Numbered from the stretch's first letter, positions 8,381-17,611 are shown. The stretch: 64,000 nucleotides of DNA from Croceibacterium mercuriale (GCF_000802385.1 NZ_JTDN01000001.1:1123501-1187500), one strand, 5' to 3'. A program made the numbers and translations. The notes: generated by a model not told the origin, from the sequence alone.

Positions 8381-9814
8381 CTAGCGCGTGAGTACGGCCA
8401 ACCGGTCCGCCACGGCGACCAGATCGGCCTGGAACAGCCGCTCCTGCTCCTCGCGGGCGGTGCCGTCGAGCCGCAGCAGATAGGACGGATGCGCCGTGAT
8501 CCACAGTTCGCTGCCATCCTCCATCGGATGGGCCGTGCCCCGCGCCTTGCTGACGCTGACCGTCTTGCCCAGCATCCCGCGCGCCGCGCTGGCACCCATG
8601 GCCAGGATCAGCCTGGGCTGCACGATTTGCCGCTCGCCCTCGATCCACCAGCGGCAGATGTCGATCTCCTTGGCCGTCGGCGTCTGGTGCAGGCGACGCT
8701 TGCCCCGGTCCACAAACTTGAAATGCTTGACCGCATTGGTGACGTAGGTGGTGCCACGATCGATCCCGGCCCGTTGCAGATGGACGTCCAGCACCTGTCC
8801 CGCCGGGCCCACGAACGGACGGCCCTGCTGGTCCTCCTGATCACCGGGCTGCTCGCCCACGATCATCAGTGCGGCGTGATGTGGCCCCTCGCCCATGACG
8901 GCCTGGTTCTCCAGCGCTCCGATCGGGCACTTGCGGCAGGCATGGATAGCCTTGTCGATCGCCGACAGTGTGGTCGGCCGCTCATCGAATTCCAGCGCAC
9001 CCGCTTCCACCATCGCCACCTCCCGCGCCTGGGCGCCTGCCACCAGTTCCGGTATCAACGCGGTCTCCGGCATGTTTTTCCAGTATTTGCGCGGCATCTC
9101 CTTCAGCATGGCGCCGATCTTCAGCCGCGCGGGATTGAAGGTGGAGGCATAATACCGCCGCCACAGATCCTCCGTTGGATCCTCGCCCGGCGCGTCGCCG
9201 CGCTGTGCGGGCGGACCTTCGGCCAGCACCTCACCGTCCCAGTGCAACGAACCACGCGGGGTCAGGATCGACCAGCGCATGTTTGCGAAGCGATTGACGA
9301 AGAACGCGGCATTGCTGCGCAGGATATGGTGCTCAGGCTCGAACCAGGCGACGAACCGCTCCTCGCCATCCGCCTCCGCCAGCGCGCGGAATCGGACAAA
9401 GGCGCGCATCTTGTGCTTGTCCCGCCGCACGGTGCGGGCCAGTTCGTCCAGCCGGCGCACATCGCTGTCAGTGCGGTCCTCCAGCACGCGGCTGTTCGCC
9501 TGATGCCGCCAGAGGAGGCGGTACAGCAGCGCAAAGCGCGCCGGATCGGAATGGCAGATGGCAGTCTCCGCCGCCTGGATGAACGGCTTGCTGGCCCGCA
9601 CCTGCGGCGCGTCGGCCGCCGGCACAGGCAAGGGCTGCCCGCCGTCGGCGAACAGATCGCCGCTGCCGCCCGGCTCGACCCACGCGATCCGGTCCGGCGG
9701 CACGCTGCACTGCATCAGCGCACGGGCCGTGTCGCGCCAGAACCCGAAGTCGTCAGGCGCGGGCAGCTGCACCGAATAGAAGGCGGCATCCCCGTCAGGC
9801 AGCGGCGCTGTCAC
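8381..9814 (-). CDS. udgX: DUF4130 - UdgX uracil-DNA-binding fusion protein
   Basis: 477 residues in two parts. Residues about 75-245 are a DUF4130 domain that in this family accompanies the radical SAM partner. Residues about 280-477 are a UdgX-type family 4-like uracil-DNA glycosylase: GEQPG motif at 320-324, KRRLH at 372-376 with the His (H376) that in characterised UdgX covalently traps the deoxyribose after uracil removal, and HPS at 442-444. Cys293 and Cys296 are candidate 4Fe-4S ligands. Its start overlaps the radical SAM gene by 4 nt (ATGA), so the pair is translationally coupled. The covalent chemistry is from the family; KRRLH in place of the more usual KRRIH is conservative. Confidence 0.93.
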   Translation of the reverse strand: MTAPLPDGDAAFYSVQLPAPDDFGFWRDTARALMQCSVPPDRIAWVEPGGSGDLFADGGQPLPVPAADAPQVRASKPFIQAAETAICHSDPARFALLYRLLWRHQANSRVLEDRTDSDVRRLDELARTVRRDKHKMRAFVRFRALAEADGEERFVAWFEPEHHILRSNAAFFVNRFANMRWSILTPRGSLHWDGEVLAEGPPAQRGDAPGEDPTEDLWRRYYASTFNPARLKIGAMLKEMPRKYWKNMPETALIPELVAGAQAREVAMVEAGALEFDERPTTLSAIDKAIHACRKCPIGALENQAVMGEGPHHAALMIVGEQPGDQEDQQGRPFVGPAGQVLDVHLQRAGIDRGTTYVTNAVKHFKFVDRGKRRLHQTPTAKEIDICRWWIEGERQIVQPRLILAMGASAARGMLGKTVSVSKARGTAHPMEDGSELWITAHPSYLLRLDGTAREEQERLFQADLVAVADRLAVLTR

Positions 9815-11070
9815 GCGGCGAACAGTTCCAGCTGCTCCTGCTTCGGCGCCAGCAGCGATTTGAGATCGGCCCGGTCGGTCAAGGCGGTCGGCCGCCAGTC
9901 CAGTGCCACGATGAAGGGACGGACCTTGGCGATGGACACGGTCAGCTTGCCCACATCCTCCAGCCGCAACGTCCGCTGACGCCGCGCAGCGATGATCTGG
10001 TCGACCGCCCGGACGCCCAATCCCGGTATGCGTAGCATCGCCTCACGCCCGGCCCGGTTCACATCGACCGGAAACCGCTCGCGGAACTTCAGCGCCCATG
10101 CCAGCTTCGGATCAATGTCGAGCGGCAGCATGCCGTCATCGCCCGTCGCCTGCATCACTTCTGCCGCGGAATAATCGTAGAAGCGCATCAGCCAGTCGGA
10201 CTGGTACAGCCGGTGCTCCCGCATCAGCGGCGGACGCTTCAGCGGCAGCACGGCGCTGGCATCAGGGATCGGGCTGAAGGCGGAGTAGTAGACCCGCCGC
10301 AGGCGGAAGCCGTCATACAGGCGACTAGCCTTGCCCACGATGTCCGCATCGCTGGCCGCATCCGCACCGACGATCATCTGCGTCGATTGCCCGGCCGGGG
10401 CGAAGCGTGGCGCATTGCGGAACCGCTTCGTCTCGTCGCGGGATTGCGCGATGTCGTCCTTCACCTCCGCCATCGCGGCCTCGATCCGCCCGGTGTTCTT
10501 GTCCGGTGCCAGCCGTGCCAGCCCCGCATCGGTCGGCAGCTCCACGTTGATGGACACGCGGTCGGCATACAGCCCCGCCTGGTGCACCAGCTCGGCATCG
10601 GCATCGGGAATGGTCTTCAGGTGGATGTAGCCACGGAAGTCATGCTCCTCCCGCAGGATGCGGGCAACCTCCACCAGCTGCTCCATCGTGTGATTGGAGC
10701 TTTTCACGATGCCCGAGGAGAGAAACAGGCCTTCGATGTAGTTGCGGCGGTAGAAGCTGAGCGTCAGGTCCACCACCTCCTGCGGCGTGAACCGCGCGCG
10801 CGCCACGTTGGAACTCGCCCGGTTGATGCAGTAATGGCAGTCGAAGATGCAGTGATTGGTCAGCAGGATCTTCAGCAGCGAAATGCAGCGGCCATCCGGC
10901 GCGTAGGCATGGCAGATGCCCATGCCCTCGGTCGAGCCGATGCCCTTTCCGCCAGTGTCCTTGCTGTTGCGCTTGGCCGTGCCGGAGGACGCGCAGGACG
11001 CATCGTACTTGGCGGCATCCGCGAGTACCGCCAGCCGTTCCAGGATGCTGCCTTGTTTCATCTGTTCCAT
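9811..11070 (-). CDS. Putative DNA modification/repair radical SAM protein
   Basis: 419-residue radical SAM enzyme of the group that co-occurs with UdgX/DUF4130 proteins. The cluster motif C74-x3-C78-x2-C81 (HCIFDCHYC) binds the 4Fe-4S centre that cleaves S-adenosylmethionine. Near the C-terminus a helix-hairpin-helix-like stretch (LRIPGLGVRAVDQIIAAR) suggests DNA binding. ATG at 11070 (MEQMKQGS) was chosen over upstream starts that run into the hydrolase promoter region; 11061 is also possible. Substrate and product are unknown. Confidence 0.9.
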   Translation of the reverse strand: MEQMKQGSILERLAVLADAAKYDASCASSGTAKRNSKDTGGKGIGSTEGMGICHAYAPDGRCISLLKILLTNHCIFDCHYCINRASSNVARARFTPQEVVDLTLSFYRRNYIEGLFLSSGIVKSSNHTMEQLVEVARILREEHDFRGYIHLKTIPDADAELVHQAGLYADRVSINVELPTDAGLARLAPDKNTGRIEAAMAEVKDDIAQSRDETKRFRNAPRFAPAGQSTQMIVGADAASDADIVGKASRLYDGFRLRRVYYSAFSPIPDASAVLPLKRPPLMREHRLYQSDWLMRFYDYSAAEVMQATGDDGMLPLDIDPKLAWALKFRERFPVDVNRAGREAMLRIPGLGVRAVDQIIAARRQRTLRLEDVGKLTVSIAKVRPFIVALDWRPTALTDRADLKSLLAPKQEQLELFAA

Positions 11071-11143
11071 ATATGTTCGATTGAGCGCCCCGGCTAGGGC
11101 CCGCGTGTGCCGTTCACAGATGCAACTTACGTCGGGCTCAAAG

Positions 11144-11158
11144 GTTCTGACCGGGTTA
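11144..11158. promoter_or_regulatory. Near-match to alphaproteobacterial SOS box
   Basis: GTTC-N7-GTTA, one base from the alphaproteobacterial LexA site GTTC-N7-GTTC, lies between the divergent radical SAM/UdgX pair and the hydrolase gene, 74 bp upstream of the radical SAM start. Suggestive only, because short sites with one mismatch arise by chance. Confidence 0.25.
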
Positions 11159-11182
11159 CCTTTCAAGCATAAGGACGCTTCG

Positions 11183-12010
11183 ATGAACCGAGTGCAGACA
11201 CGCGACGGTACCAGCCTGTACGTCAAGACCCTGGGCCAGGGCCGGCCGGTGGTGCTGATCCATGGCTGGCCGCTATCCGCCGACAGCTGGGATCCGCAGA
11301 TGATTGCGCTGGCAGAGGCCGGCTACCAGGCGATCGCATATGACCGGCGCGGCTTCGGCCGGTCGGATCAGCCGGCAACCGGCTATGACTACGACACCTT
11401 CGCCGATGACCTGGCCGACGTTCTGGAGAGCACCGGGGCGAAGCAGGACGTGGCGCTGGTCGGCTTCTCCATGGGTGGCGGCGAGATCGCCCGCTACATG
11501 AGCCGCCACAATGGCGCAGGCGTGACGCAGGCGGTGCTGGTCAGTTCGGTCGTTCCATACATGCTGCAGACTCCGGACAATCCGGATGGTGTGCCGCAAG
11601 CCACGTTCGACGAGATGACGGCCGGCATGCGCGCCGACTTCCGCCACTTCTTCACCGGCTTCTTCAAGGACTTCTATGGCGTCGGTCTGGTGACGCAGCC
11701 GGTCAGTGACGAGCAGCTGCACTGGGCCTTCATGACCTCGCAGATGGCTGGACAATATGCCACGCTGCAGGCCGCCAAGGCGTTCGCCACTACGAATTTC
11801 CGGCCGGACCTGCCGCACTTCACCGTGCCGACGCTGGTGATCCACGGCACGGCCGACAAGACCGTCCCGATCGATGCCACCGGCCGCGCTGCGGCCGCCG
11901 CCATCTCCTCGGCGGACCTGATCGAGTATGATGGCGAGCCGCATGGCCTGTTCGCCACGCAGCAGGATCGCCTGACGCAGGACCTGCTGGACTTCCTGGG
12001 CCGCCGCTAG
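11183..12010 (+). CDS. Alpha/beta hydrolase (non-heme haloperoxidase-like)
   Basis: 275-residue cytoplasmic hydrolase. Catalytic triad by motif: Ser96 in GFSMGGGE, Asp225 in HGTADKTVP, His254 in EPHGLF. HGWPLSADSW at 27-36 supplies the oxyanion region. The sequence type is that of cofactor-free chloroperoxidase/esterase relatives; the natural substrate is unknown. The start at 11183 has AAGGA seven bases upstream; an open frame from 10916 overlaps the antisense gene and is rejected. Confidence 0.88.
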   Translation: MNRVQTRDGTSLYVKTLGQGRPVVLIHGWPLSADSWDPQMIALAEAGYQAIAYDRRGFGRSDQPATGYDYDTFADDLADVLESTGAKQDVALVGFSMGGGEIARYMSRHNGAGVTQAVLVSSVVPYMLQTPDNPDGVPQATFDEMTAGMRADFRHFFTGFFKDFYGVGLVTQPVSDEQLHWAFMTSQMAGQYATLQAAKAFATTNFRPDLPHFTVPTLVIHGTADKTVPIDATGRAAAAAISSADLIEYDGEPHGLFATQQDRLTQDLLDFLGRR

Positions 12011-12020
12011 GCGACCCCGT

Positions 12021-13913
12021 TCAGGCCACGGCCGGCACTTGCGGGCCGTGGCCACCGGCGGCGCGGGGGTCGCTCCCCCGCAGCGCCAGCAATGCCATGT
12101 ACGGCGCGCACAGGAACTGCAGCGCCATGACGGCAAGCCCGCTGGCACCCAGCACGGTCAGCTCCCAGCCGATCTGCGACATGGCGACCAGCACCAGCCC
12201 GCAGCCCGCCAGGCACAACAGGCCCAGCGCCATCTCCGGCGCGGCTGACCACAGGGCACCGCCCAGCGTGTCGCTGCCGCCGAACTTGGGCGTCCGGCGC
12301 CAGCCGAGCGGCTTGCCCGACAGGCCGGCGATCCCGGACAGCAGCACCACATAGGTCAGCGATGCCCGCGCCACTTCGCCGCGCACCATGTCGGCCAGCC
12401 TGTGGATGCCGGACAGCTTGTAGCGGTGGCGGATGCGCACCAGCGTGGTCACCATCGTCAGCGTCAGCAGCGGCCAGGTCACGTCCGGCACGTTCACCGG
12501 ATCGATCCGGCCGGCATAGATGGCGATCGTCACGCCCCCCAGCATGAACAGGCCGGTGACGATGCCGGCGAGTGTCTGCAGCGGCGCCATGCAGCGCAGC
12601 ACCTCCAGCAGTTTTGTCCAACCGGGCATCGGCCGCGCATAGGGCGCAGGCATGAACAGGCGCCAATGCCGCCGCAACTGCTGCACCGGCCCGGCGGTCC
12701 AGCGGAAACGCTGCTTCTTGTAATCGTCGAACGTGTCGGGGATCAGCCCGCGCCCGAACGTCTCGCTCAGGTAATATCCGCGATAGCCGACCGCACGGAT
12801 GCGGACGGACACTTCGGAATCTTCCGTCAGGCACCATTCGGCCCAGCCACCCGCCGCGCGCAGGGCGCGGGTGCGCAGCAGGCACATCGTGCCGATGGTA
12901 AAGGCCCCGCCATATTCATGCACGCCCAGCATATCGACCTTGTTGTTGGGCATGTACTCGGCATAGCAGGCGGACAGGAAGGCGCTGTTCTCGAAGTCGC
13001 GATAATCGTGCGGCGTCTGCAGATACCCGATCTGCGGGTCTTCGAAGAACGGCACCAGCCGCGCAAGGAAGTCCGGCGTGGACAGGTAATCGGCATCGAT
13101 CACCGCGATGATCTCCGCCGTCTGGTCCATCTGATCCAGCAGCCAGTTCAGCGCACCCGCCTTGGCCCCGGGCAGCGGCGCCACGTGGAAGAAACGGAAT
13201 ACCTCCCGGCCCAGCCGCGCATTCAGCTCCGCGCTATAGGCTTCCAGCGGGCGCCACAGCGCCTCGTCCTTGGTGTTGTTGTCGCACACCAGGACCTCGA
13301 AATCCGGATAGTCGAGCGCGGCCAGGTGATCCATCGTCGCCTTCACGATCTCCGGCGGCTCGGCATAGCAGGGCAGCTGGATGGAGACACGCGGCTGATA
13401 GTGGCGGGATGCCAGCGCCGGCGCATGCGTCGGCTCGCGCCAGCTGCCATGGGTCAGCACCGCCTCGCGCGCGATCCGTTCGACCGACGCCAGCAGCGAC
13501 ACGGCAAAGGTGAGCGTAACACCCATCAGCGCCAGCGCCTCGAACCCGCGGGACAGGGTCAGCTCGTTGATGAACAGGCACGACCACAGCCAGGTGGTGC
13601 ACAGGCCCTGGAAGGTGATGGCCAGCCACGCGGCGCCGGGAATGCTGAGGTTGCGGGTGTTCAGCGCAATGCCGACCGAGAGCAGCAGGAAGATGCCGGC
13701 CGGCCACAGGATCGTGCCCAGCTCGCCCAGCAGCAGCGCGCAGGCGCCGGTCGCCAGCACTGCGATCGCCAGCAGCTCCCCCAGCTCCGCGCCACGGGTA
13801 TCGTGCGTCACACGCACGGACCGGGCCAGCCACAGGGAGATGGCCAGCACGGCCACTGCCGTGAACAGGACCCATGGATCGAGATCGACGCGCTGCGGCA
13901 GCGGCATGGACAA
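12021..13913 (-). CDS. Membrane-bound family 2 glycosyltransferase (cellulose-synthase-like)
   Basis: 630 residues: four to five N-terminal membrane spans (about 13-145), a cytoplasmic GT2 domain and four or more C-terminal spans. Processive GT2 motifs are present: CDNN (substrate Asp), DADY (DxD-like metal site), TEDSEVS (catalytic base Asp) and QRFRW (the QxxRW acceptor-site motif). This is the plan of cellulose synthase BcsA and other beta-glycan synthases, but there is no PilZ domain and no bcs neighbour, so an exopolysaccharide or cyclic glucan product is equally likely. Convergent with the hydrolase, 10 bp apart. Confidence 0.88.
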   Translation of the reverse strand: MSMPLPQRVDLDPWVLFTAVAVLAISLWLARSVRVTHDTRGAELGELLAIAVLATGACALLLGELGTILWPAGIFLLLSVGIALNTRNLSIPGAAWLAITFQGLCTTWLWSCLFINELTLSRGFEALALMGVTLTFAVSLLASVERIAREAVLTHGSWREPTHAPALASRHYQPRVSIQLPCYAEPPEIVKATMDHLAALDYPDFEVLVCDNNTKDEALWRPLEAYSAELNARLGREVFRFFHVAPLPGAKAGALNWLLDQMDQTAEIIAVIDADYLSTPDFLARLVPFFEDPQIGYLQTPHDYRDFENSAFLSACYAEYMPNNKVDMLGVHEYGGAFTIGTMCLLRTRALRAAGGWAEWCLTEDSEVSVRIRAVGYRGYYLSETFGRGLIPDTFDDYKKQRFRWTAGPVQQLRRHWRLFMPAPYARPMPGWTKLLEVLRCMAPLQTLAGIVTGLFMLGGVTIAIYAGRIDPVNVPDVTWPLLTLTMVTTLVRIRHRYKLSGIHRLADMVRGEVARASLTYVVLLSGIAGLSGKPLGWRRTPKFGGSDTLGGALWSAAPEMALGLLCLAGCGLVLVAMSQIGWELTVLGASGLAVMALQFLCAPYMALLALRGSDPRAAGGHGPQVPAVA

Positions 13914-14093
13914 GGTTTCCTGTACGCACGGGGTTTATAGCCAATGCTGCAATGCAGCGTAGCTGTTGTTGGTTCCGGTTGGTGGATTGCCTGCGCAAGA
14001 TCAAGCCCGATGACGGGCACAGCGTGTTCGATGCGGCGACCCGATCCGGGGTGACGATCAAAGGCCCGCCGGCCAATCGAGCCGCAGGCTTGA

Positions 14094-14119
14094 GGAACCG
14101 GAACGGGCAGCCTCCGGTT
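14094..14119 (+). promoter_or_regulatory. EcfG-like general stress promoter (one mismatch)
   Basis: GGAAC (14094-14098), 17 bp, GGTT (14116-14119), against the EcfG consensus GGAAC-N16/17-CGTT. It would start RNA near 14126, about 10 bases before the Shine-Dalgarno of a gene annotated as a general stress protein. The fit of motif, spacing and gene type supports the call; the -10 mismatch keeps it moderate. Confidence 0.45.
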
Positions 14120-14147
14120 GATCGGGCAACACACAGGAGACGCCGCG

Positions 14148-14618
14148 ATGAGCGACACGCATGAACTGAAGCAGAAATTCTGGAAGGCTCTGGCCGAAAG
14201 CCCCTACACCTTCCTGCAACTCGATGCCGCGCCGGCGACGGCCGTGCCGATGACCGCCACGCTCGATCGCGATGCCGACAGCGCGATCTGGTTCTTCACC
14301 AAGAAGGATCACGCGCTGGCGGCCGGTGGCCCGGCCACGGCGACCTTCACCGGCAAGGGGCATCAGATGTTCGTCCGCTTCGGCGGCACGCTGGTGACCG
14401 AGCACAGCCGTGAACGGCTGGACAAGCAGTGGACCAAGCAGATCGAGGCCTGGTACCCGCAGGGCAAGGAGGATCCCAACCTGCTGTTCCTGCGCATGGA
14501 TCTGGGCCGGGCCGAAATCTGGAACAGCGATCTTGGCGTAATCGACGAGGTCAAGATGATGCTGGGCTTCGACGTGCACGCGGAAGCGCATGACGAGCAT
14601 ACCAAGACGGTGCTCTGA
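14148..14618 (+). CDS. General stress protein, pyridoxamine 5'-phosphate oxidase-like FMN-binding fold
   Basis: 156-residue split-barrel protein of the general stress protein 26 group. The pattern PMTATLDRDADSAIWFFTKKDH followed by ATATFTGKGHQMFVRFGGTL is typical of this family, which binds FMN or FAD in tested members and is induced by stress in several alphaproteobacteria. True pyridoxamine-phosphate oxidase substrate residues are not evident. ATG at 14148 has AGGAG at 14135-14139 and is preferred over 14118. A strong terminator follows. Confidence 0.88.
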   Translation: MSDTHELKQKFWKALAESPYTFLQLDAAPATAVPMTATLDRDADSAIWFFTKKDHALAAGGPATATFTGKGHQMFVRFGGTLVTEHSRERLDKQWTKQIEAWYPQGKEDPNLLFLRMDLGRAEIWNSDLGVIDEVKMMLGFDVHAEAHDEHTKTVL

Positions 14619-14642
14619 CGCCCTGCCCCTCCCGCCTGCAAG

Positions 14643-14676
14643 AAGGCCCGCCAGGAGTGATCCTGGCGGGCCTTTT
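14643..14676. terminator. Bidirectional rho-independent terminator
   Basis: Perfect 14-bp stem AAGGCCCGCCAGGA (14643-14656) and TCCTGGCGGGCCTT (14661-14674) around a GTGA loop, followed by TT. It lies between convergent genes, the stress protein (stop 14618) and the amino-acid permease (stop 14701). On the minus strand the hairpin is followed by CTT, so it may serve both. Confidence 0.9.
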
Positions 14677-14700
14677 CATGTTCGCATCGGCAGCAGGGTG

Positions 14701-16275
14701 TCAGGCGTCCTTGCCACCCGGCGTGGGTGCGCCGGGCAGCGGCGGCACCGGCAGCGGCGGAATGTCCGCGTCATCTTCCGGCACATCGAGCAGACCGCGG
14801 CCCACATGGCTCCGATTGCGGCTGTATCCGAAGTAGACCACCAGGCCGATCGCCGCCCAGACCACGAACATCAGCTTGGTTTCCAGTCCCAGGCTCCAGA
14901 ACAGATAGGCGCAGCCCGCGATGGCGATCGGCGCCGTGATCATCACCGCCGGGGTGCGGAACGGGCGCACACGGCTCGGATCGGTCCGCCGCAACATCAT
15001 CACCGCGATCGAAACCGCGGCGAAGGCGAACAGGGTGCCGGAATTGGAGATGTCCGCCAGGATGCCCACCGGGAAGAACGCCGCGAACAGCGCCACGAAG
15101 ATACCGGTCAGGATCGTGATCACGTGCGGCGTGCGATAGGTCGGGTGAATCTTGGAGAACATCGCCGGCAGCAGCCCGTCGCGGCTCATCACGAAGAAGA
15201 TGCGGGTCTGGCCGAACATCATCATGAGGATCACGGAAGGCAGCGCGAGGCCTGCGGCGAGGCCCAGCAGGTTGCCGATCTGCGGCCAGCCGATCTCCCG
15301 CAGGGTCCAGGCCAGCGCCTCCTTGGAACAGGTCACGGCCTCGTTGCCGGCGGCGGCCAGCGCGGCGCACTGGTCGGACAGCGCGGTCGAGCCCGGGGCC
15401 AGCACTTCGCCCGCCGGGCCGAACACCGGCTGCGCACCCACCGTGCCGATCACGCCCGCCGCGACCAGGATGTAGAACACGGTGCAGATGGCCAGCGAAC
15501 CGATCAGGCCGATCGGCATGTTGCGCTGCGGGTTCTTGGTTTCCTCCGCCGCGGTGGAGACCGCGTCGAAGCCGACATAGGCAAAGAAGATGGAGGCGGC
15601 TGCGGCCGAGATGCCGGTAAAGCCCAGCGGCGCGAACGGGGTGAACCCGTCCATGTTCATGACCGGCACGGACAATGCCACGAACAGCGCAAGGGCGGCG
15701 ACCTTGATCGCCACCAGCACCGCGTTGACCGCAGCGCTTTCCTTCGTGCCGATCACCAGCAGCCATGTCACCAGCCCGGCAATCAGCATGGCCGGCAGGT
15801 TGACCAGTCCGCCATCATACGGCCCGCGCACCAGCGCCACCGGTATGTCGACGCCGAATGCGTTCTGGATCAGCCCGACCACATAGCCGGACCAGCCGAC
15901 GGACACGGCGCCCGCCGCCACCGCATATTCCAGGATCAGCGCCCAGCCGACCATCCAGGCGATCAACTCGCCCATTACGGCGTAGGAATAGGTGTAGGCG
16001 GAGCCGGATACCGGCACCATCGCCGCCATCTCGGCGTAGCACAGGGCCGCCACCGCGCAGACGAACCCGGCGATGATGAAGGACACCATCATGCCCGGCC
16101 CGGCCTTCTGCGCCGCTTCCGCCGTCAACACGAAGATGCCGGTGCCGATAACTGCGCCGACCCCCAGCATGGTCAGCTGAAACGCGCCCAAGGAACGCTC
16201 GAGCGACTTCTTTTCCGCTGTCGCCAGAATGGCGGATAGCGGCTTTACCCGGCCGAAAATCATGGAGCCTGACAA
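14701..16275 (-). CDS. APC-superfamily amino-acid permease
   Basis: 524-residue transporter with about 12 to 14 hydrophobic segments. The N-terminal signature LGVGAVIGTGIFVLTA is the helix-1 substrate/ion site of APC carriers, and VSGSAYTYSYAVMGE matches the cationic amino-acid transporter (CAT/YfnA) subgroup. A long loop between spans (about residues 275-310) and a Pro-rich C-terminal tail are notable. Substrate likely an amino acid, identity unknown. An ATG four codons in (16263) is an alternative start. Ends just after the bidirectional terminator. Confidence 0.9.
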   Translation of the reverse strand: MSGSMIFGRVKPLSAILATAEKKSLERSLGAFQLTMLGVGAVIGTGIFVLTAEAAQKAGPGMMVSFIIAGFVCAVAALCYAEMAAMVPVSGSAYTYSYAVMGELIAWMVGWALILEYAVAAGAVSVGWSGYVVGLIQNAFGVDIPVALVRGPYDGGLVNLPAMLIAGLVTWLLVIGTKESAAVNAVLVAIKVAALALFVALSVPVMNMDGFTPFAPLGFTGISAAAASIFFAYVGFDAVSTAAEETKNPQRNMPIGLIGSLAICTVFYILVAAGVIGTVGAQPVFGPAGEVLAPGSTALSDQCAALAAAGNEAVTCSKEALAWTLREIGWPQIGNLLGLAAGLALPSVILMMMFGQTRIFFVMSRDGLLPAMFSKIHPTYRTPHVITILTGIFVALFAAFFPVGILADISNSGTLFAFAAVSIAVMMLRRTDPSRVRPFRTPAVMITAPIAIAGCAYLFWSLGLETKLMFVVWAAIGLVVYFGYSRNRSHVGRGLLDVPEDDADIPPLPVPPLPGAPTPGGKDA

Positions 16276-16489
16276 TCCCTCAATTGCATGGTCCGCGACG
16301 TTGGCTGTGCAGCCTTGCCGTCGCTTGTGTGCGTTGTTCTATGCCAATTTTACGTCGCTGCAATGCTGCATGACAGATTCCGGCGATGTTTGCCGGATAT
16401 GTGCGTGGAACAGCGGGTGAGTTGCCCATCATCGTCAAAGCGCCTAGCGGACGGCATATTCCTCAACAGACATCGGCCAGCACGATCCC
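16276..16489. other. Divergent intergenic region, no gene seen
   Basis: 214 bp between the permease (minus) and the DUF475 gene (plus), somewhat richer in AT than its surroundings. It must hold both promoters, but I see no hexamer pair clear enough to call and no yybP-type riboswitch structure. Confidence 0.5.
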
Positions 16490-17584
16490 ATGGGCACCTT
16501 TCGACGTTTCTACGGCTTCTCGCTGATCTTCACGATCGTCTGCCTCGCGCTGGGCGCCTGGTACGGCCTGTCCAGCACCGGCAGCGTGTCGGCAATGCTG
16601 GGCATGCTGTGGATCATCGTGGTCCTGTCGGTACTGGAGATCTCGCTCTCGTTCGACAATGCGGTGGTCAACGCCTCCGTTCTGAAGGACATGGACAAGG
16701 TCTGGCAGAAGCGCTTCCTGACCTGGGGCATCGCCTTCGCGGTGTTCGGCATGCGGGTCGTGTTCCCGCTGGCGATCGTTGCCATCGCGGCCGGACTGGG
16801 GCCGATGGAAACGATCAACCTGTCGCTGAACGATCCGATCGAGTATGAGCGCATCGTCAGTTCCGCCCATGTCGGCATCGCCGGTTTTGGCGGCGCCTTC
16901 CTTGCGATGGTCGGCCTCAAGTTCTTCTTCGATGGCGAAAAAGAGGTGTTCTGGATTGCGAGTGTCGAACGGATGCTGGCGCGCTTCTCCGCGGTACCGG
17001 CGGCCGAGATCGCCCTGCTGCTGCTGACCCTGTGGGGCATCTCCAACCTGCTGTCCCCGGCTGACGCCCTCACCTTCCTGGTCGCCGGCATTCTGGGGCT
17101 GGTGACCTTCATCGCCGTGGAAGGCATCAGTGCCATCCTGGAACTGCAGGAAGAGAAGAAGAAGCTGGCGGGCGCCGCGATGCGCAGCGGCCTGGGTGGC
17201 TTCATCTACCTCAACATTCTCGACGCATCCTTCAGCTTCGACGGCGTGATCGGTGCCTTTGCCTTGTCGAACAACATGATCATCATTGCGCTGGGCCTGT
17301 CGATCGGCGCCATGTTCGTGCGTTCCATGACGATCCACTTGGTCGAACAGGGCACGCTGGCCGAATATCGCTACCTCGAGCACGGCGCGTTCTGGGCGAT
17401 CATCGTGCTGGGCGGCATCATGCTGCTGTCCGCCCGGTTCCATATTCCGGAAACCATCACCGGACTGATCGGCGCGGTGCTGATCGGGCTGTCGCTGCTG
17501 TGGTCCATGCGCCATAACCGCCGGATGAAGGCGCGCGAGGGTCTGGCCGCCGTGCAGCAGGAGGTCGATACCGGCCCCCGCTGA
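16490..17584 (+). CDS. DUF475 (TerC-like) integral membrane protein
   Basis: 364 residues with eight to nine membrane spans. Acidic membrane motifs LEISLSFDNAVVNA (about 56-69) and LDASFSFDGVIGAF (about 242-255) form an internal repeat typical of TerC/DUF475 proteins and of the LysE-like superfamily. TerC relatives are tied to metal (manganese, calcium) efflux and tellurite resistance, so metal-ion transport is a reasonable inference, but DUF475 itself is uncharacterised. Stands alone, followed by a hairpin. Confidence 0.88.
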   Translation: MGTFRRFYGFSLIFTIVCLALGAWYGLSSTGSVSAMLGMLWIIVVLSVLEISLSFDNAVVNASVLKDMDKVWQKRFLTWGIAFAVFGMRVVFPLAIVAIAAGLGPMETINLSLNDPIEYERIVSSAHVGIAGFGGAFLAMVGLKFFFDGEKEVFWIASVERMLARFSAVPAAEIALLLLTLWGISNLLSPADALTFLVAGILGLVTFIAVEGISAILELQEEKKKLAGAAMRSGLGGFIYLNILDASFSFDGVIGAFALSNNMIIIALGLSIGAMFVRSMTIHLVEQGTLAEYRYLEHGAFWAIIVLGGIMLLSARFHIPETITGLIGAVLIGLSLLWSMRHNRRMKAREGLAAVQQEVDTGPR

Positions 17585-17591
17585 CAGGAGC

Positions 17592-17611
17592 GGGGAGGCG
17601 CAATCCTCCCC
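17592..17611 (+). terminator. Hairpin after the DUF475 gene
   Basis: GGGGAGG (17592-17598), loop CGCAAT, CCTCCCC (17605-17611), eight bases after the DUF475 stop. The following sequence is C-rich rather than T-rich, so it is a weak intrinsic terminator or an RNA 3'-end stabiliser. Confidence 0.5.

Noticed and set aside
7646-9979. 777-codon open frame on the plus strand opposite the LysE and UdgX genes
   Set aside because: Arg/His/Gln-rich composition typical of an antisense frame in GC-rich DNA; the minus strand encodes recognisable proteins throughout.
12402-13940. 512-codon plus-strand frame
   Set aside because: Antisense shadow of the glycosyltransferase; composition is low-complexity Arg/Gln/His.
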